A DNA stretch of 35,674 nucleotides from Stephanodiscus triporus (GCA_036939755.1 JALLAZ010000012.1:1-35674), one strand, 5' to 3'; positions 21,218 to 31,044 are shown, counted from the first letter of the stretch. Notes: generated by a model not told the origin, from the sequence alone. Numbers and translations are program-made.

Positions 21218-21379
21218 TTACTTGCAGCTGCAGCAACCTAACAAAATGCCATCTTCACTCGTTGTGGATGCAGCATCCCCATGCCGGAGTACACGACGCG
21301 GCCGTCCTTGCTGAGGTGGATCGTTCCTTTGAGGATCACTTGGCTTGTCCTCATCTTCCTCCTCCTCCTCCGCCGCCAT
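21218..21379 (-). CDS. Small ORF ending in GILLGCCSCK, doubtful
   Basis: 53 codons below the usual size cut-off: MAAEEEEEDEDKPSDPQRND, a basic RPRRVLRHGD part, then DGILLGCCSCK. Its last 37 coding bases nearly match the 3' end of the GH81 gene, where the same bases encode DGIMLGCCS. The start lies 4 bases from the outer arm of the inverted-repeat element at 21383. It may be a decayed copy of the Cys-rich module captured with flanking DNA, or a small gene with a Cys-rich tail. No further support is visible. Confidence 0.25.
   Translation of the reverse strand: MAAEEEEEDEDKPSDPQRNDPPQQGRPRRVLRHGDAASTTSEDGILLGCCSCK
21225..21261. repeat. 37-nt repeat shared with the GH81 3' end (copy 1)
   Basis: Starts CAGCTGCAGCAACCTAACA and matches 31046-31082 at about 34 of 37 positions in the same orientation. 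The other copy is coding (minus strand) in the glucanase. Confidence 0.75.
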
Positions 21380-21382
21380 GGT

Positions 21383-21810
21383 ACTGTACGTTTGACCTCA
21401 ATTGGCAACTTGATTTCTAAATATCAAGAATTTTGACCTCATACCCACTTAGATCTTGTAGGGCAGGTCAAAACAATAGGAAGTCTCACTTGAGGCATGG
21501 TTTGAGGACGTAAACTGACCGAGATATGATTGGTAGAAGGTTGGTGTTTTTACTCACTTTCATTCATATTTGGTAGTAAAAATTGAAAAATTAAATTATC
21601 AATTATCACATCTCTCTCAAAAACCAACTCATGCATTGAGGGAGCTTATTTCACGGCCCCTGCCCATGGGGTCGACTCCGGTGATAGTTTATGGCACCCT
21701 TGACCCAATGGGGGGTGCCATAAACTATTAAGTTTGGTCGCGGCCCTCCTAAATGCTGAGAAATAAGCTCCCTCAATTAAGGGGTTGCCAATTGAGGTCA
21801 AATGTACAGT
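21383..21810. mobile_element. Nested inverted-repeat (MITE/foldback-like) element
   Basis: Outer arms 21383-21409 and 21784-21810 are reverse complements at 26 of 27 positions. Inside, 21635-21652 (ATTGAGGGAGCTTATTTC) pairs perfectly with 21760-21777. Inside that, 21684-21699 (ATAGTTTATGGCACCC) pairs perfectly with 21713-21728 around a 13-nt loop. There is no coding capacity. Total length is about 430 bp. Only a 2-bp GT flank is shared on both sides, so a target duplication is not established. The layout suits a non-autonomous DNA transposon carrying a second hairpin element, or a structured RNA precursor. Confidence 0.65.
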
Positions 21811-22785
21811 GTGCATCCTATCGTTCATCCCCTCGGGTATTGTTGTCGTCATTGCGCGATCTTGAGCAAATCGTTCCTCCTTCGCCGGGCACCTTCCTCT
21901 TCCTGACCATTGTAGGAGTTGCCATGGTTGTTGTTGTTTTTGTGTCTATCCCTGCTTGTTGGATGGAAGTTTGCTTTTCCAGCGAGGACTTATTTTATTC
22001 TTTCTAAAAAGGTTTAAAAAATATCAAAAATACAATACTCTAATTTCCTTCTGGTGCAAGAGACTAAAACAAAGCCAACAACAACAGGAGCATTGACGAT
22101 GACGATGACGATGACAATGACGATGACGATGACAACGATGACGACAACGACGACGACGATGACAACAACAGCGATGATGACAACGACGACAACGACGACG
22201 ATGACAACAATGACGACACGACGACGGCTTTGGGACCAGGACCCACATTGGGATTCAGCGGGAGCAAAGTTGACGTGGGTCCCCACGTGCATGTTGTCAT
22301 AGTTGACGAGGACCACCGCTGTCGTTGTCATCTTGTCATCCATCTTTGATGACAATGTGCACAGTGCACACCCAGCAATGCACTGTTATCAATGCTGGCG
22401 TGACTATGGTGGCGCCCGACAAGTCATCCCATGAAGACCAACTACAACAATGATGACAATGGGAAGGAGAAGAGTAGGTGGGGAGGAGGGAGAGAGCCAT
22501 CATCACCATCACCATCATCGCGTACACAACAACGTTCAAGGTGGGAGGGAAAACATTTTGCATATCCGGGATTGTGGGTGTGTGAGCGGAGGAGGGGATG
22601 GGAACACCACCGTTGAACAATGACAACTTTGACATTGCCGTCATCGTAGTGGTCCACCGTCCCAACAGAGAGCCGAGCAAAATGCGGTTCATTCCTCCAT
22701 CGTCACCAACGATCCATGAATTTTGCTCATGGAAATAATGTGTGTAATGATGACGGTAGACTGTTGTCTGTAAAACAGGAGTCAA
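21811..22785. other. Gene-free low-complexity stretch
   Basis: Apart from the GACGATGAC satellite, there are GTTGTTGTT runs (about 21925), CATCACCATCACCATCATC runs (22500-22520) and ordinary AT-rich sequence. Open frames on both strands here follow the triplet periodicity and are not supported as genes. Confidence 0.5.
22094..22225. repeat. GAC/GAT/AAC triplet satellite
   Basis: About 130 bases built from GACGATGACAACGAC-type units. They encode Met-Thr or Asp-type runs in every frame of the plus strand and Val/Ser runs on the other. Seen directly. Confidence 0.8.
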
Positions 22786-23750
22786 TTGTTTGGTGCCGGG
22801 CCAGAGGAAACAGATGTTTCCGACTTCCTATGCACATCCAACTTTGTAGTGTCTCGGGGCACAATACGCAACGATGCTTCCCTTTGTTTTGGCAGCAGCA
22901 GCTTCAAAGAGGAAGAAGGTGACACCCCTCAGACTCAGAGACATTCTGAATCACCAATTGCCATTCACACCATTTCTCACCAAGGTGGTGAAGTACAAGC
23001 CCGTCAAAGACAGCAGCAATGATGACCCTGCCGTGCAGCCAGATAAAGTGGCAAGAGTTGATCATTCTCTCCCTGTTCCAAGGAATCAGAGGACACCTCT
23101 GCATACTAATTTGCCCATGATCCCCATCGACAATCTCTTTCTCTCAAGCGCAACATTTGGATGTGTCAAATTCTATGACACCAAGAAACACTTTGACTTC
23201 ATTATCGAAGATGCAACAAATGTAGAATGCTATACTTCTTTGTCTTGAGTCGGGACCCTTCCTGGACATGAAAATGTAGCACCACTAAGAGCTGTCAATC
23301 GTGTCAGGTACAAGCTTATTCCAAGGTCACATCTCAACTGGAAAGGCGTGCTTGTCGCTGGTGATGTTTACATTACACCTTTTGTCACAGATCAAGTTCT
23401 TTTGAACAAATCTTCTGAGCAGGCACCCACTCATCGTCCAGTTTTGAAGTCAACTGAATGTGAACAGGACAACAAGAAGAAGATAATCAATTTTTGGTGA
23501 GATATGTCCACAAAATATTGTATCCTTTACCTTCAGGGAATGACTGCCGATGAATCTATGCCTCCTCCTCCCCTCCCACAATGGCTCACGGAACTACTTG
23601 GCAGATCTATGCGCATATGCAGGCTACTATCCCACAAAATCTCAAAACAACAAGGGCTACGTTCACCCACGTACAGGTGGCCCAACAGCCAAGACAAACA
23701 CAGTCATTTTTGATGCAATCAATTCAAGTCTTCTGTGAATAACAAGCTAA
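22786..23750 (+). pseudogene. Degenerate ORF with cold-shock-like patch and in-frame TGAs
   Basis: From 22874 one frame is open except for TGA at 23246-23248 and TGA at 23498-23500. Between and after them it stays open to 23713. Before the first TGA it reads ATFGCVKFYDTKKHFDFII, which resembles the RNP1 part of a cold-shock domain. After it comes GTLPGHENVAPLRAVNRVRY, then WKGVLVAGDVYITPF. From about 23590 a different frame (CAYAGYYPTKSQNNKGYV, HPRTGGPTAKTNTVIFDAI) looks more protein-like, so at least one frame change also occurred. I infer a decayed gene, probably of a mobile element. The cold-shock resemblance is tentative. Confidence 0.35.
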
Positions 23751-24087
23751 CATTTGGGCAAGAAATGTATGACTTATTTTCTGACCTATGTCGATTTGAG
23801 ATGTCATTGTATGTGAATGTCAAAAAATTGACTTCGAAAACATTTCCTCAATATCCTCACAAGCAATGAATGTGCTGAATGGTGGCGTCTGACCATTAAC
23901 CATCTGATATGGAGATATCTTGATTGCACCATTCCATTGTCATGGTATTAGGGAGGTTGCCTAAAAGTATTGGCCAGAGCAGCACCAGATAGCTCTAAAG
24001 AAGTCTCTCAAATACATCCTGCATAGCAAGAACAAGAACTGATATTAAATTGCAACTTGTCATCATTTCTCGTCAGTCCTCTTTGGA
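23751..24087. other. Gap between relic frames, nothing recognised
   Basis: AT-rich sequence with stops in all frames. Nothing identifiable. It probably belongs to the same decayed element as its flanks. Confidence 0.35.
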
Positions 24088-24310
24088 ATGGACAACGAAA
24101 ACATCTTTGAAATGCTAAAGGCAATCAAGGCAACTCAGGGGAGGATCCTCGAGGGAAGGGTTGTGAAACACATCAGGCAAAACTACAATACGAACTTGGT
24201 GGAGTGGAAAATTGTAAGGAAGACTTGCTATATTTTGTCCAAAAGTATTCAAAGGAAGAATGTGAGATCAGTAAACTGGCAAAAGTCTTACCTATTACAA
24301 TGATTGGAAG
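24088..24310 (+). pseudogene. ORF fragment of decayed element
   Basis: Begins MDNENIFEMLKAIKATQGRI. Part-way through, the neighbouring frame (NCKEDLLYFVQKYSKEECEI, then SKLAKVLPITMIG) becomes the better protein, which suggests a frameshift. It lies between the cold-shock-like relic and the NUMOD3-like frame on the same strand, so the three may be remains of one unit. Confidence 0.3.
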
Positions 24311-24379
24311 GACCACATCACTGCATATGTAAGTTGCAACAGCACTCGAGTCAATGTCAAAGTCATCACTATTCAGCAC

Positions 24380-24694
24380 ATGTTGAGCTGCATTTCTCAC
24401 AGAGGTGGTCTAATGAGGAAGGTATCCAAAGAGACACGTGCCAAAATGAGCAAGGCAAAGAAGGGCATAGTGTTTTCCAAATTTCACCATGCCAAACTCG
24501 GCGAGGTGAAGAAGGGCACCGTGCTATCTGCAGATACCCGTGCCAAAATCAGTGAGATGAAGAAAGCCAAGAAAAAATCTAAACATTCTCAGATTGAGCA
24601 ACTGGAAAAAGCATTGCGAATGACAAAGACCGGCTCACACAGTTCAGGAAACAGCTGTCGCTCTCAATGCAGGATAAGCAATGACAGATATTGA
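24380..24694 (+). CDS. NUMOD3-like repeat ORF
   Basis: 104 codons. From residue 11 the frame shows three spaced basic repeats: KVSKETRAKMSKAKKG, then VFSKFHHAKLGEVKKG, then LSADTRAKISEMKKAKKKS. The S-x-E/D-T-R-A-K-x-S-x-x-K-K-G pattern is that of NUMOD3 modular DNA-binding motifs, known from homing endonucleases of the GIY-YIG and HNH types. A Leu-rich helix (IEQLEKALRM) follows. No nuclease domain is visible in this frame. It may be the C-terminal part of a broken endonuclease or mobile-element protein, or a stand-alone NUMOD3 protein. Confidence 0.5.
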   Translation: MLSCISHRGGLMRKVSKETRAKMSKAKKGIVFSKFHHAKLGEVKKGTVLSADTRAKISEMKKAKKKSKHSQIEQLEKALRMTKTGSHSSGNSCRSQCRISNDRY

Positions 24695-25192
24695 TCAAGA
24701 CCAAGCTAATGAAAGAGTTGTACAATGCTCATCTTGAAGTCGAAAGGATGAAAATGGACTAAAGAACTCATACACCACTCACGCAGGGGGTGAAGCATGC
24801 AGTGCAAGGGAAGTGGCAGATAAGATTACATGAAGTCCTGTTCGCTCAATTGGTAGTTCATTATTAGTTTGTGGAGTAGCAATTAAGAAGGCTAATTTTG
24901 AGGAGGCTGATTTTGAGGCAGTCACCTCAATTTCGAGCATAGGTATCGGTGTTATCCACAAAATACCTGATTGTAATTGCACTGATAGACAATATTACCA
25001 ATCAAATGAACCATCATGATTGCTGTCTGCTGGTCTTGTGGAGAAAGCATCAACTCATGAGCTTTCCAGCCAGCGTTGTCTGCCAGAGCGCTATCCAATA
25101 TTTTGTCTTAAGTAGTTCCTAATATGATTGAATTAACGTTTAAAAATTGTGCTGCAAGGGAACCACCTCACTAACTTCTTCGTTCACAGACG
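24695..25192. other. Region downstream of the ABCA gene, no gene seen
   Basis: Short frames only. I looked for continuation of the ABC transporter (a second membrane and nucleotide-binding half) on the minus strand and saw none. Confidence 0.5.
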
Positions 25193-28100
25193 CTATGTCT
25201 TTTCCCTCAGAAGTGGATGTGAACCTAATTCGCCACGAGCGACCAATAGAAACACCTCGTCAAGTGTTGTGACACTCACCCCGTATGTTTCAATTTGATT
25301 CTTCTCGATTTGGCTGTCGAGCATATCAAACATTCCAACAAATCGAGCGGACTCTCCGATTGGTAACTGAAATTTCATTTCAGTGCCCAAGTTGCTCAGA
25401 AGAGTCGATGAGGGCACTGCTCCTTTCACAATACCCTCGAGGATGACATTCAAATCCATTCCTACATGGCATTTGCCCACCTCAAGAGAAGCCTCCTCTT
25501 CTTTCTTTGTCTTCTCCCCACCCTGGACGACATTGGCCTGATTTGAATTCTTAATTATTGTTAGCTGATATCCAACGCCGAACTTGCGTTTCAGGAACAG
25601 GCTGCTCCCTACACATCGGAGTTTACCCTCAGCCATAATGGCGATCCTGTCTCCCAATAGGTCAGCTTCGTCCATGAAGTGTGTCGTTAGCACAATAACC
25701 CGATTCTCGCGGTATTTACGAATAACGTTCCAAGTAAAGCGTCTGGCGAACGGGTCCATGCCACTGGTGGGTTCGTCCAGAAAGACAACTTTTGGATTGC
25801 CGCAAAAAGCAATCGCGACAGATAGCTTCCTCTTCATGCCACCACTTAGATCTTTCGCAAAGGTCTGACTCTTCTCCGAGAGAGCTACGTCATCAATCGC
25901 TCTTAGTACTGCTGCTTTGCACTCGTCGTTCGGCTTTTTGTCGTACAAACCCTTGATCTTGGAGAAAAATACCACGTGCTCCGTCACGGTAAGCTGAGGA
26001 AATAGACAATCTTGCTGCAAACACACACCGACGTTTTCGCGCAACGATGACAAATCTGTTCGAATGTCATAACCTACGACGGTTGCATATCCTGACGTTG
26101 GCGGTACGAGTCCAGTCAGCATGGAGATTGTTGTTGTCTTCCCAGCACCATTGTGCCCTAAAAGGGCCGTGATTTCGCCATGATGCATTGACAGATTCAA
26201 GCCAGACATGGCTGTCTTCTCGCCAAACTGCTTCCGAAGTCCATGAATATGCACGCCCAAGTTGTCTTGGGATGTTTGCTTCGTCATGCTTTCGCTCGTG
26301 TCCTCGATGGGCACATTCGCATCTTCAATCGTTGATGCAGGCTCATTCACCACCACCTTCCTCGTCGGGAACCAATATTGTCTTGTAAATGGAAAATACC
26401 ACTTCAAAGCAGTCCCATACTCTCCTCTGATGGCTCTGTTCAAGTACCAACAAACAAACCCCCACAGAATGGAGTCAAAGAGCAACATGGACCGTGACGA
26501 GGCAAACGTATAGCCGGATGGTAATTCTGATCTACTCAGAGTCATTGATTGTACGCCCACCCCAGAGTCCTCGAGATATCCCATCATGATCAGGCCATAC
26601 GTGTACGCAGTTACTGGATGTAGTGACATCAGAGTGACAAGAGATCGGTCGCCATTTTGATAGTCAACCGTAAAAGGCACGAAGTATCCAACAAAGAAAA
26701 ACATAATTCCTATCAACGTCGCCTTCGTAGCTTTAGTAGAAATAGCAGCTATCAAGAAGCAGAAGACTACGCATGATATGAAAGAAAGCTGCCAAAAAAC
26801 AAGCAACCACATGAAATTGCTGGTGGAGTACAGTAACTTGGTGAAGACTGCAGTCAAGATCCCGGACGGTGCAAAAAAGGCATAGAATGATATAAATCAA
26901 GACCAGCCGATGTCGCATTCAGTAACGGACTGTAGATGTGGAAGAAAATGAAATGCTCTGTTAGGTTCAGATGTGGAAAAGATCTATGAGATATTTCATT
27001 ATACTCGCCATCATTTTCATGAGTTCTTTCTGGCGCAGCTCTTTTTCGAGGACGACAGATCGTATTGTGGACGACACCGGATAGAGAAGTCCCAGTGTGA
27101 ATAGCAGTGGCGCGAACGGGCCAATGCTGCCATAGAATCCGCGCTTCGTATACTCTTTGGTGGGAAAAGGGAGGAAGACAGCTCCATTCTCGGCGACTGT
27201 GGCACTGGCTCCACTGTCGCTCAAAATCCAATCATCTACGAGTCGCTGAATGGTGACCGCTCCATTTAGAATATATTGTCCCGTGCACGACCCGCCGTAT
27301 TTACCCATGTTTGGACCGCCTCGTGCTGCGCATGAACTTCTATCCTCTCGTTGGAAATGAGAAAACACACGCTGGGTGCTTGGGGTTGTTTTGGCTGCAG
27401 GCCGAGCCGACTGCTCCGCAGAGTTGAAATTGGTTGAATTGGTACGAATTGTATACTCGTAGGACTTGCTGTCTTGTCCTCCGCTGAAGACTATTGCAAT
27501 TGCCACCTTTGGAAAGTACTGTCCATCCCGCCGCTCACCATAGCTTTCAGAAGTTACATAAGATTGCAAGTCATCATTGCTGTCAAATATCTGGAGGAAA
27601 TCATGTTTGAAAGGAAGGGCGCTGCTGTTGGTAAGTTGTGGATACCTCTTCTCCACATAGTCCTTGAAGCTCAGCATTCTTTGCAGGTCGGTCTTGACCG
27701 CATTCATAGGGGCCAATGCCAAAGTTTTGTACGTGCAATAGTTCGTCGCATCCTCTCCTCTTTCTCTGCACGCCTTCGAATTGCAAAACACGAATGGCAC
27801 CGGCCAGTCTCGGTAGTTAAGGCCAGAAATGACCATGGGATTCAGCCCTAGTATTTTTGCTGCCGATGTAGCGGCCGGGTCATCCATACAGACACGAGCA
27901 GCTTGAATCGCCGTTGCATAGTCTTGAAATGAAAATGGGATGATGGTATCACCCCCGCCTGGGTAGCTAGCAGGGACCACGACGGCGTTGAGAGTAGAGT
28001 TGGTATCCGACTGCAAATCGAGTTTGATGAACCAGAGAGTCGCCACGCAGAGTGCCGGAAGGAAGAATTCAACAAGCTGCATTTGCAAATATGTTCGACG

Positions 28101-28272
28101 GACGAGTAGTGTATGATTTCTTTAGAAAAAATGGAACAGAGAAATCGGGATTCAGTCACTCCAAGGACGAGATGCGAGACCAAAGCGAACTCACCGATGG
28201 TAGCCAGCGCCTCTTGCGGTAGATTGCGTTGCGCCACAACAATGCTCGGAAAGATCGACTGAAGAAGGCCAT
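25193..28272 (-). CDS. ABCA-type ABC transporter (half-size), in-frame TGA
   Basis: Exons are 28195-28272, 27009-28076 and 25193-26929. Intron 1 (118 nt) is GTGAGT...AATGCAG, phase 0. Intron 2 (79 nt) has a GC donor (GCGAGT) and CTACAG acceptor, phase 0. Exon 1 (MAFFSRSFRALLWRNAIYRK) joins LVEFFLPALCVATLWFIKL, the typical ABCA first membrane helix. A large luminal loop follows, then the helix block ending in LRQKELMKMM. Exon 3 continues SVTECDIGWS, then a TGA at 26897-26899 where the family usually has Trp, then FISFYAFFAPSGILTAV. The ATPase domain has Walker A GHNGAGKTT, signature LSGGMKRKLS, Walker B VVFLDEP and the switch His in TTHFMDEAD. ABCA proteins usually move lipids. The gene stops after one ATPase domain, so it is half-size or truncated. 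The TGA is either a real lesion or a sequence error. Confidence 0.8.
26897..26899 (-). other. In-frame TGA in ABCA exon 3
   Basis: Falls between DIGWS and FISFYAFF in the membrane-helix segment. ABCA relatives usually have a Trp here (WSWF-type). A single G-to-A change from TGG would explain it. Both sides are otherwise open and conserved-looking. Confidence 0.7.
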
Positions 28273-28983
28273 TTTCCACCAGATGCGAGTGAATCGAAAT
28301 CGTTTCCACTTCTTCTTGGCTGGTGCTCTCCAACAGCGGTGAAGCGCTTTGAGCTGTGCTTTTAATAAGTTGTGCCGTTCGCCCAGCGCGGAGCCAGGCA
28401 ACACGCGAGTCGCGCGAGCGGGGACAAGTAAATCAACCTTTTACAATACATAGGAATCAATACTTTTGAGCTGTCAACCCAAACGCCCTTTTTTTTGCTG
28501 CCCGCCCTCCACGTACGACACGGCGAGAAGATCCATATCCCCGATCAGTTAAATAGAGCCCGCCCTTGAGCGCCACGCTCATGACTGAGTAATGCGTCCT
28601 GTTCGGATGAGATGTGTAATCGCCTACGGGCAATGAGCGGTTCAGGCGCTGGTAGATCACTTTCAGCCCGGGGCCGGATCCGTGGTGCTGACCATCGCGT
28701 TGCTGCGGTAGATTCCTGAGAAGGGACGACACGGATGGCACTTGCTCATGGTAGGAGACTCTAGAGGGTTTGCACCAAGGCGAGTAGAGTGCTCAAGAAA
28801 ACTGCCCCCAAGAAGACGACAAAGTCGACCTCGAGCGCAAGTACCCATCCGCTGTTCGAGTTCTATGTCATCCTCGGTGGAGGAGCGGTTTAACTCGCGT
28901 GGGAATACAACGTTGTTCACGTCGCAATAAATTAGATCCCAAACGTCACCACAAATTTACAATGTAAATATTTGTTATTGCAT
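28273..28983. other. Interval between ABCA start and kinase end
   Basis: 711 bp. Minus-strand frames are present at 28457-28741 (containing VIYQRLNRSLPVGDYTSH and GGLYLTDRGYGSSRR) and at 28663-28920. They overlap, are unrecognised, and have no clear start. They could be a short gene or additional 3' exons of the kinase, because the kinase frame ends inside a GTAAGT donor-like sequence at 28982-28987. I could not find an acceptor that keeps a convincing frame. Confidence 0.35.
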
Positions 28984-30669
28984 CTACTTACACGACTGAT
29001 TTCGTTGCGACCCAATTCCATTCTTTAGTTTCTGATGGTCAGGATAGAAAGATTGTGGGAATGAGCGTCGGGAATAAGCTATTTTGGAAGCATAATACTT
29101 CGTATACGCAAAAGGGTCTCTCGTCGAACATTCATCGGTGCTTTTTTTGTCACCAATAATAACATCAGTTGTCTCATTGTTGCCGGACTCTTCATTTGAC
29201 GGTGAGAAGTAAATTGGATTTGCAATCTGTAAAAAGGACGGAATCAATTCATTCGCCACACTCTGACGGGCTTGTCTTTCCCATGACTCATCAGATTCAC
29301 AACTATCATTAAATGATAGCAACCACGAATGCTGCAAGCACTTCTGTGCGGAAGGCCGACAGCATGGATCCAATGTCAGCATTTTGCCTACCAAACATCC
29401 TAAATTGTTCCATGAATCTTCTCCTAGAATTTTCTGCCGCAGTCCAGTGCCAGGCTTTGTTTCGAAGCGGACCTTATTCCAGTCTGGTAACATACTCACG
29501 CTTGGCCAACTCTCCTCAGTAGGAGTGCCTAATACATCAAAGATACGACCAAGCTGATCCAACACCGACTGGCCAGGAAAGAGTGGACCTGACAGTGTGA
29601 GAAGCTCGGCGAGAACGCATCCTGCTGACCAAATATCCACGGATTCGTGGTGGATGCCAGTGCTACCGAAGAGGAGCTCAGGAGGGCGATATTGAAGCGT
29701 ACACAAACCCTGTGTAACACTTGAGTTGCCCTCGTGCGTCATGCATGTCTTGAAACCGCTACTGGCCGATGAATGTCTCTCCGCTTTGGCGTACGCTAGC
29801 TGTGGTACGGCCTTGGCCAAACCAAAGTCCCCTAGCTGAATCCTCCCATCTTTCGTAATGTATAAATTACCCGGTTTTACATCTCTGTGAAGAATACGAT
29901 GATCGTGCAAATGCTTCAGTGCCGACAGGATGTCGTGCGCGATCGATTGAACCGCAACGGGCGGCAATTGAAAATAATTGTGCGGAGGGCCGCTAGCGAA
30001 GGATTTCAATCGACGATGGTTCAAAGCGTCTGCCATGTCAACTGGGTGATAGGGAAATACCAAGCATAGTGATGAAGATGAGCCTCGTCCGGCAGAGGAA
30101 TCGTCGGCCCAGTCCCACCCGCCAAATCCACCACCACCGTATCTACTCGATTGTGCGTCGCGAGCACCATAATACCCAAGTAAGGGAGTAACATTCTCGT
30201 GGCCATTTAACAAGCGAAGGGCGTTCAATTCAGCAAAGGCTTCCCGCGTCAACTGCGCAGCCAAGTGTTTCGACTCTGATGATGTCGATGATGATGAAAT
30301 CGTCGCATTCGGAATAGTTTTGATAGCTGCCAATGATACGCCCTTGACCTTGCGTCGTGGTGTTGATTGAGGTTGGGAGTTATTTGATTCCGAAGAAGGA
30401 CAGGATTCCCAATTTATCAACAGGGCTATATCGACACGTCCAAACGCCCCACGAGCAATTAGGGGGTTTATGGCTTTATTGGTTTCGGTGATTTCTATGA
30501 CGGAGGTAGTGTTACGAATGAGATGATTGGAAATCGAGGTCATGGTTAAGGATGCCATGCCAGTCTGTGTGAGGAGACTACCGTAGAACAGGGGCTGCGC
30601 CACGTCGTGAAGCGAGGATGGTATTAATACAAGTTTAGACAGCCTTTTGGGTCGGCCAATATGTTTCAA
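28984..30669 (-). CDS. CDK-like CMGC protein kinase
   Basis: 561 residues from 30669. The Met at 30558 is an alternative start. Glycine loop ARGAFGRV (72-79), catalytic Lys in AAIKTIP (116), alpha-C Glu in AFAELNALRLL, HRDVKPGNL (261), DFGLAK (281), activation-segment end GLCTLQYRPPELLFG (321), WSAGC and LGTPTEESWP. All active-site residues are present. The PELLFG, LFPGQS and GTP-x-x-x-x-WP pattern is CDK-type. MLPDWNKVRF resembles the CDK20/CCRK version, and CDK7 is the other candidate. The cyclin-binding helix is not a PSTAIRE. Ser-rich inserts separate the N-lobe strands (120-135, 170-200). The last 100 residues are unrelated to the kinase fold. The TGT-AAG-TAG end contains GTAAGT, so a further exon cannot be excluded. 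Confidence 0.85.
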   Translation of the reverse strand: MKHIGRPKRLSKLVLIPSSLHDVAQPLFYGSLLTQTGMASLTMTSISNHLIRNTTSVIEITETNKAINPLIARGAFGRVDIALLINWESCPSSESNNSQPQSTPRRKVKGVSLAAIKTIPNATISSSSTSSESKHLAAQLTREAFAELNALRLLNGHENVTPLLGYYGARDAQSSRYGGGGFGGWDWADDSSAGRGSSSSLCLVFPYHPVDMADALNHRRLKSFASGPPHNYFQLPPVAVQSIAHDILSALKHLHDHRILHRDVKPGNLYITKDGRIQLGDFGLAKAVPQLAYAKAERHSSASSGFKTCMTHEGNSSVTQGLCTLQYRPPELLFGSTGIHHESVDIWSAGCVLAELLTLSGPLFPGQSVLDQLGRIFDVLGTPTEESWPSVSMLPDWNKVRFETKPGTGLRQKILGEDSWNNLGCLVGKMLTLDPCCRPSAQKCLQHSWLLSFNDSCESDESWERQARQSVANELIPSFLQIANPIYFSPSNEESGNNETTDVIIGDKKSTDECSTRDPFAYTKYYASKIAYSRRSFPQSFYPDHQKLKNGIGSQRNQSCK

Positions 30670-31044
30670 TTTTTTTAGGTGTAGTGTGTATCGTAGACAA
30701 GCCGAGATCGTGATAGCTAGGATGGTATTAGTAGTAGGAATAGAATAATTTAGTACCTTTAGGCCGTGTTTTCTTTAGACTAGGGATTGCAAGTTTGAGT
30801 TTAGCAAGTTTGTAAAGAGGAAATTTACCTAAATTTCCTCTCAAATTTGTTCGTTCAGAATGGCTGTTTTCGTAGAAGTTTGGCAAAGTTTATGTTTCTG
30901 CNATGCGAGATCGTCCCAGCAGATTTGCCCCAAGGGCTATTGGTGCGAGGACGGCGTGCGCCATCCTTACAATGCCGGGAGGTTCGGCGAGACGCTTGGA
31001 TTGAGCCATATGGCTTGGAGTGGCCGTTGCCTCGCCGGATATTT
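30670..31044. other. Intergenic region with a perfect hairpin
   Basis: 375 bp between the GH81 stop and the kinase start, both genes on the minus strand. Contains the palindrome at 30817-30840 and an undetermined base at 30902. The plus-strand frames over the N are short and overlap GH81 3' sequence. Confidence 0.5.
30817..30840. repeat. Perfect 10-bp inverted repeat (hairpin)
   Basis: GAGGAAATTT, loop ACCT, AAATTTCCTC. It lies about 200 nt downstream of the GH81 stop, so it could form in its 3' UTR RNA, or be a promoter palindrome of the kinase gene. Confidence 0.7.

Noticed and set aside
22054..22302. Met-Thr and Val/Ser repeat frames
   Set aside because: Products of the GACGATGAC satellite, open in all frames, with no conserved flank.
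24835..24910. tRNA-like D-arm string GTTCGCTCAATTGGTAG
   Set aside because: No matching T-arm (GTTCGAATC type), anticodon stem or acceptor pairing can be drawn around it.
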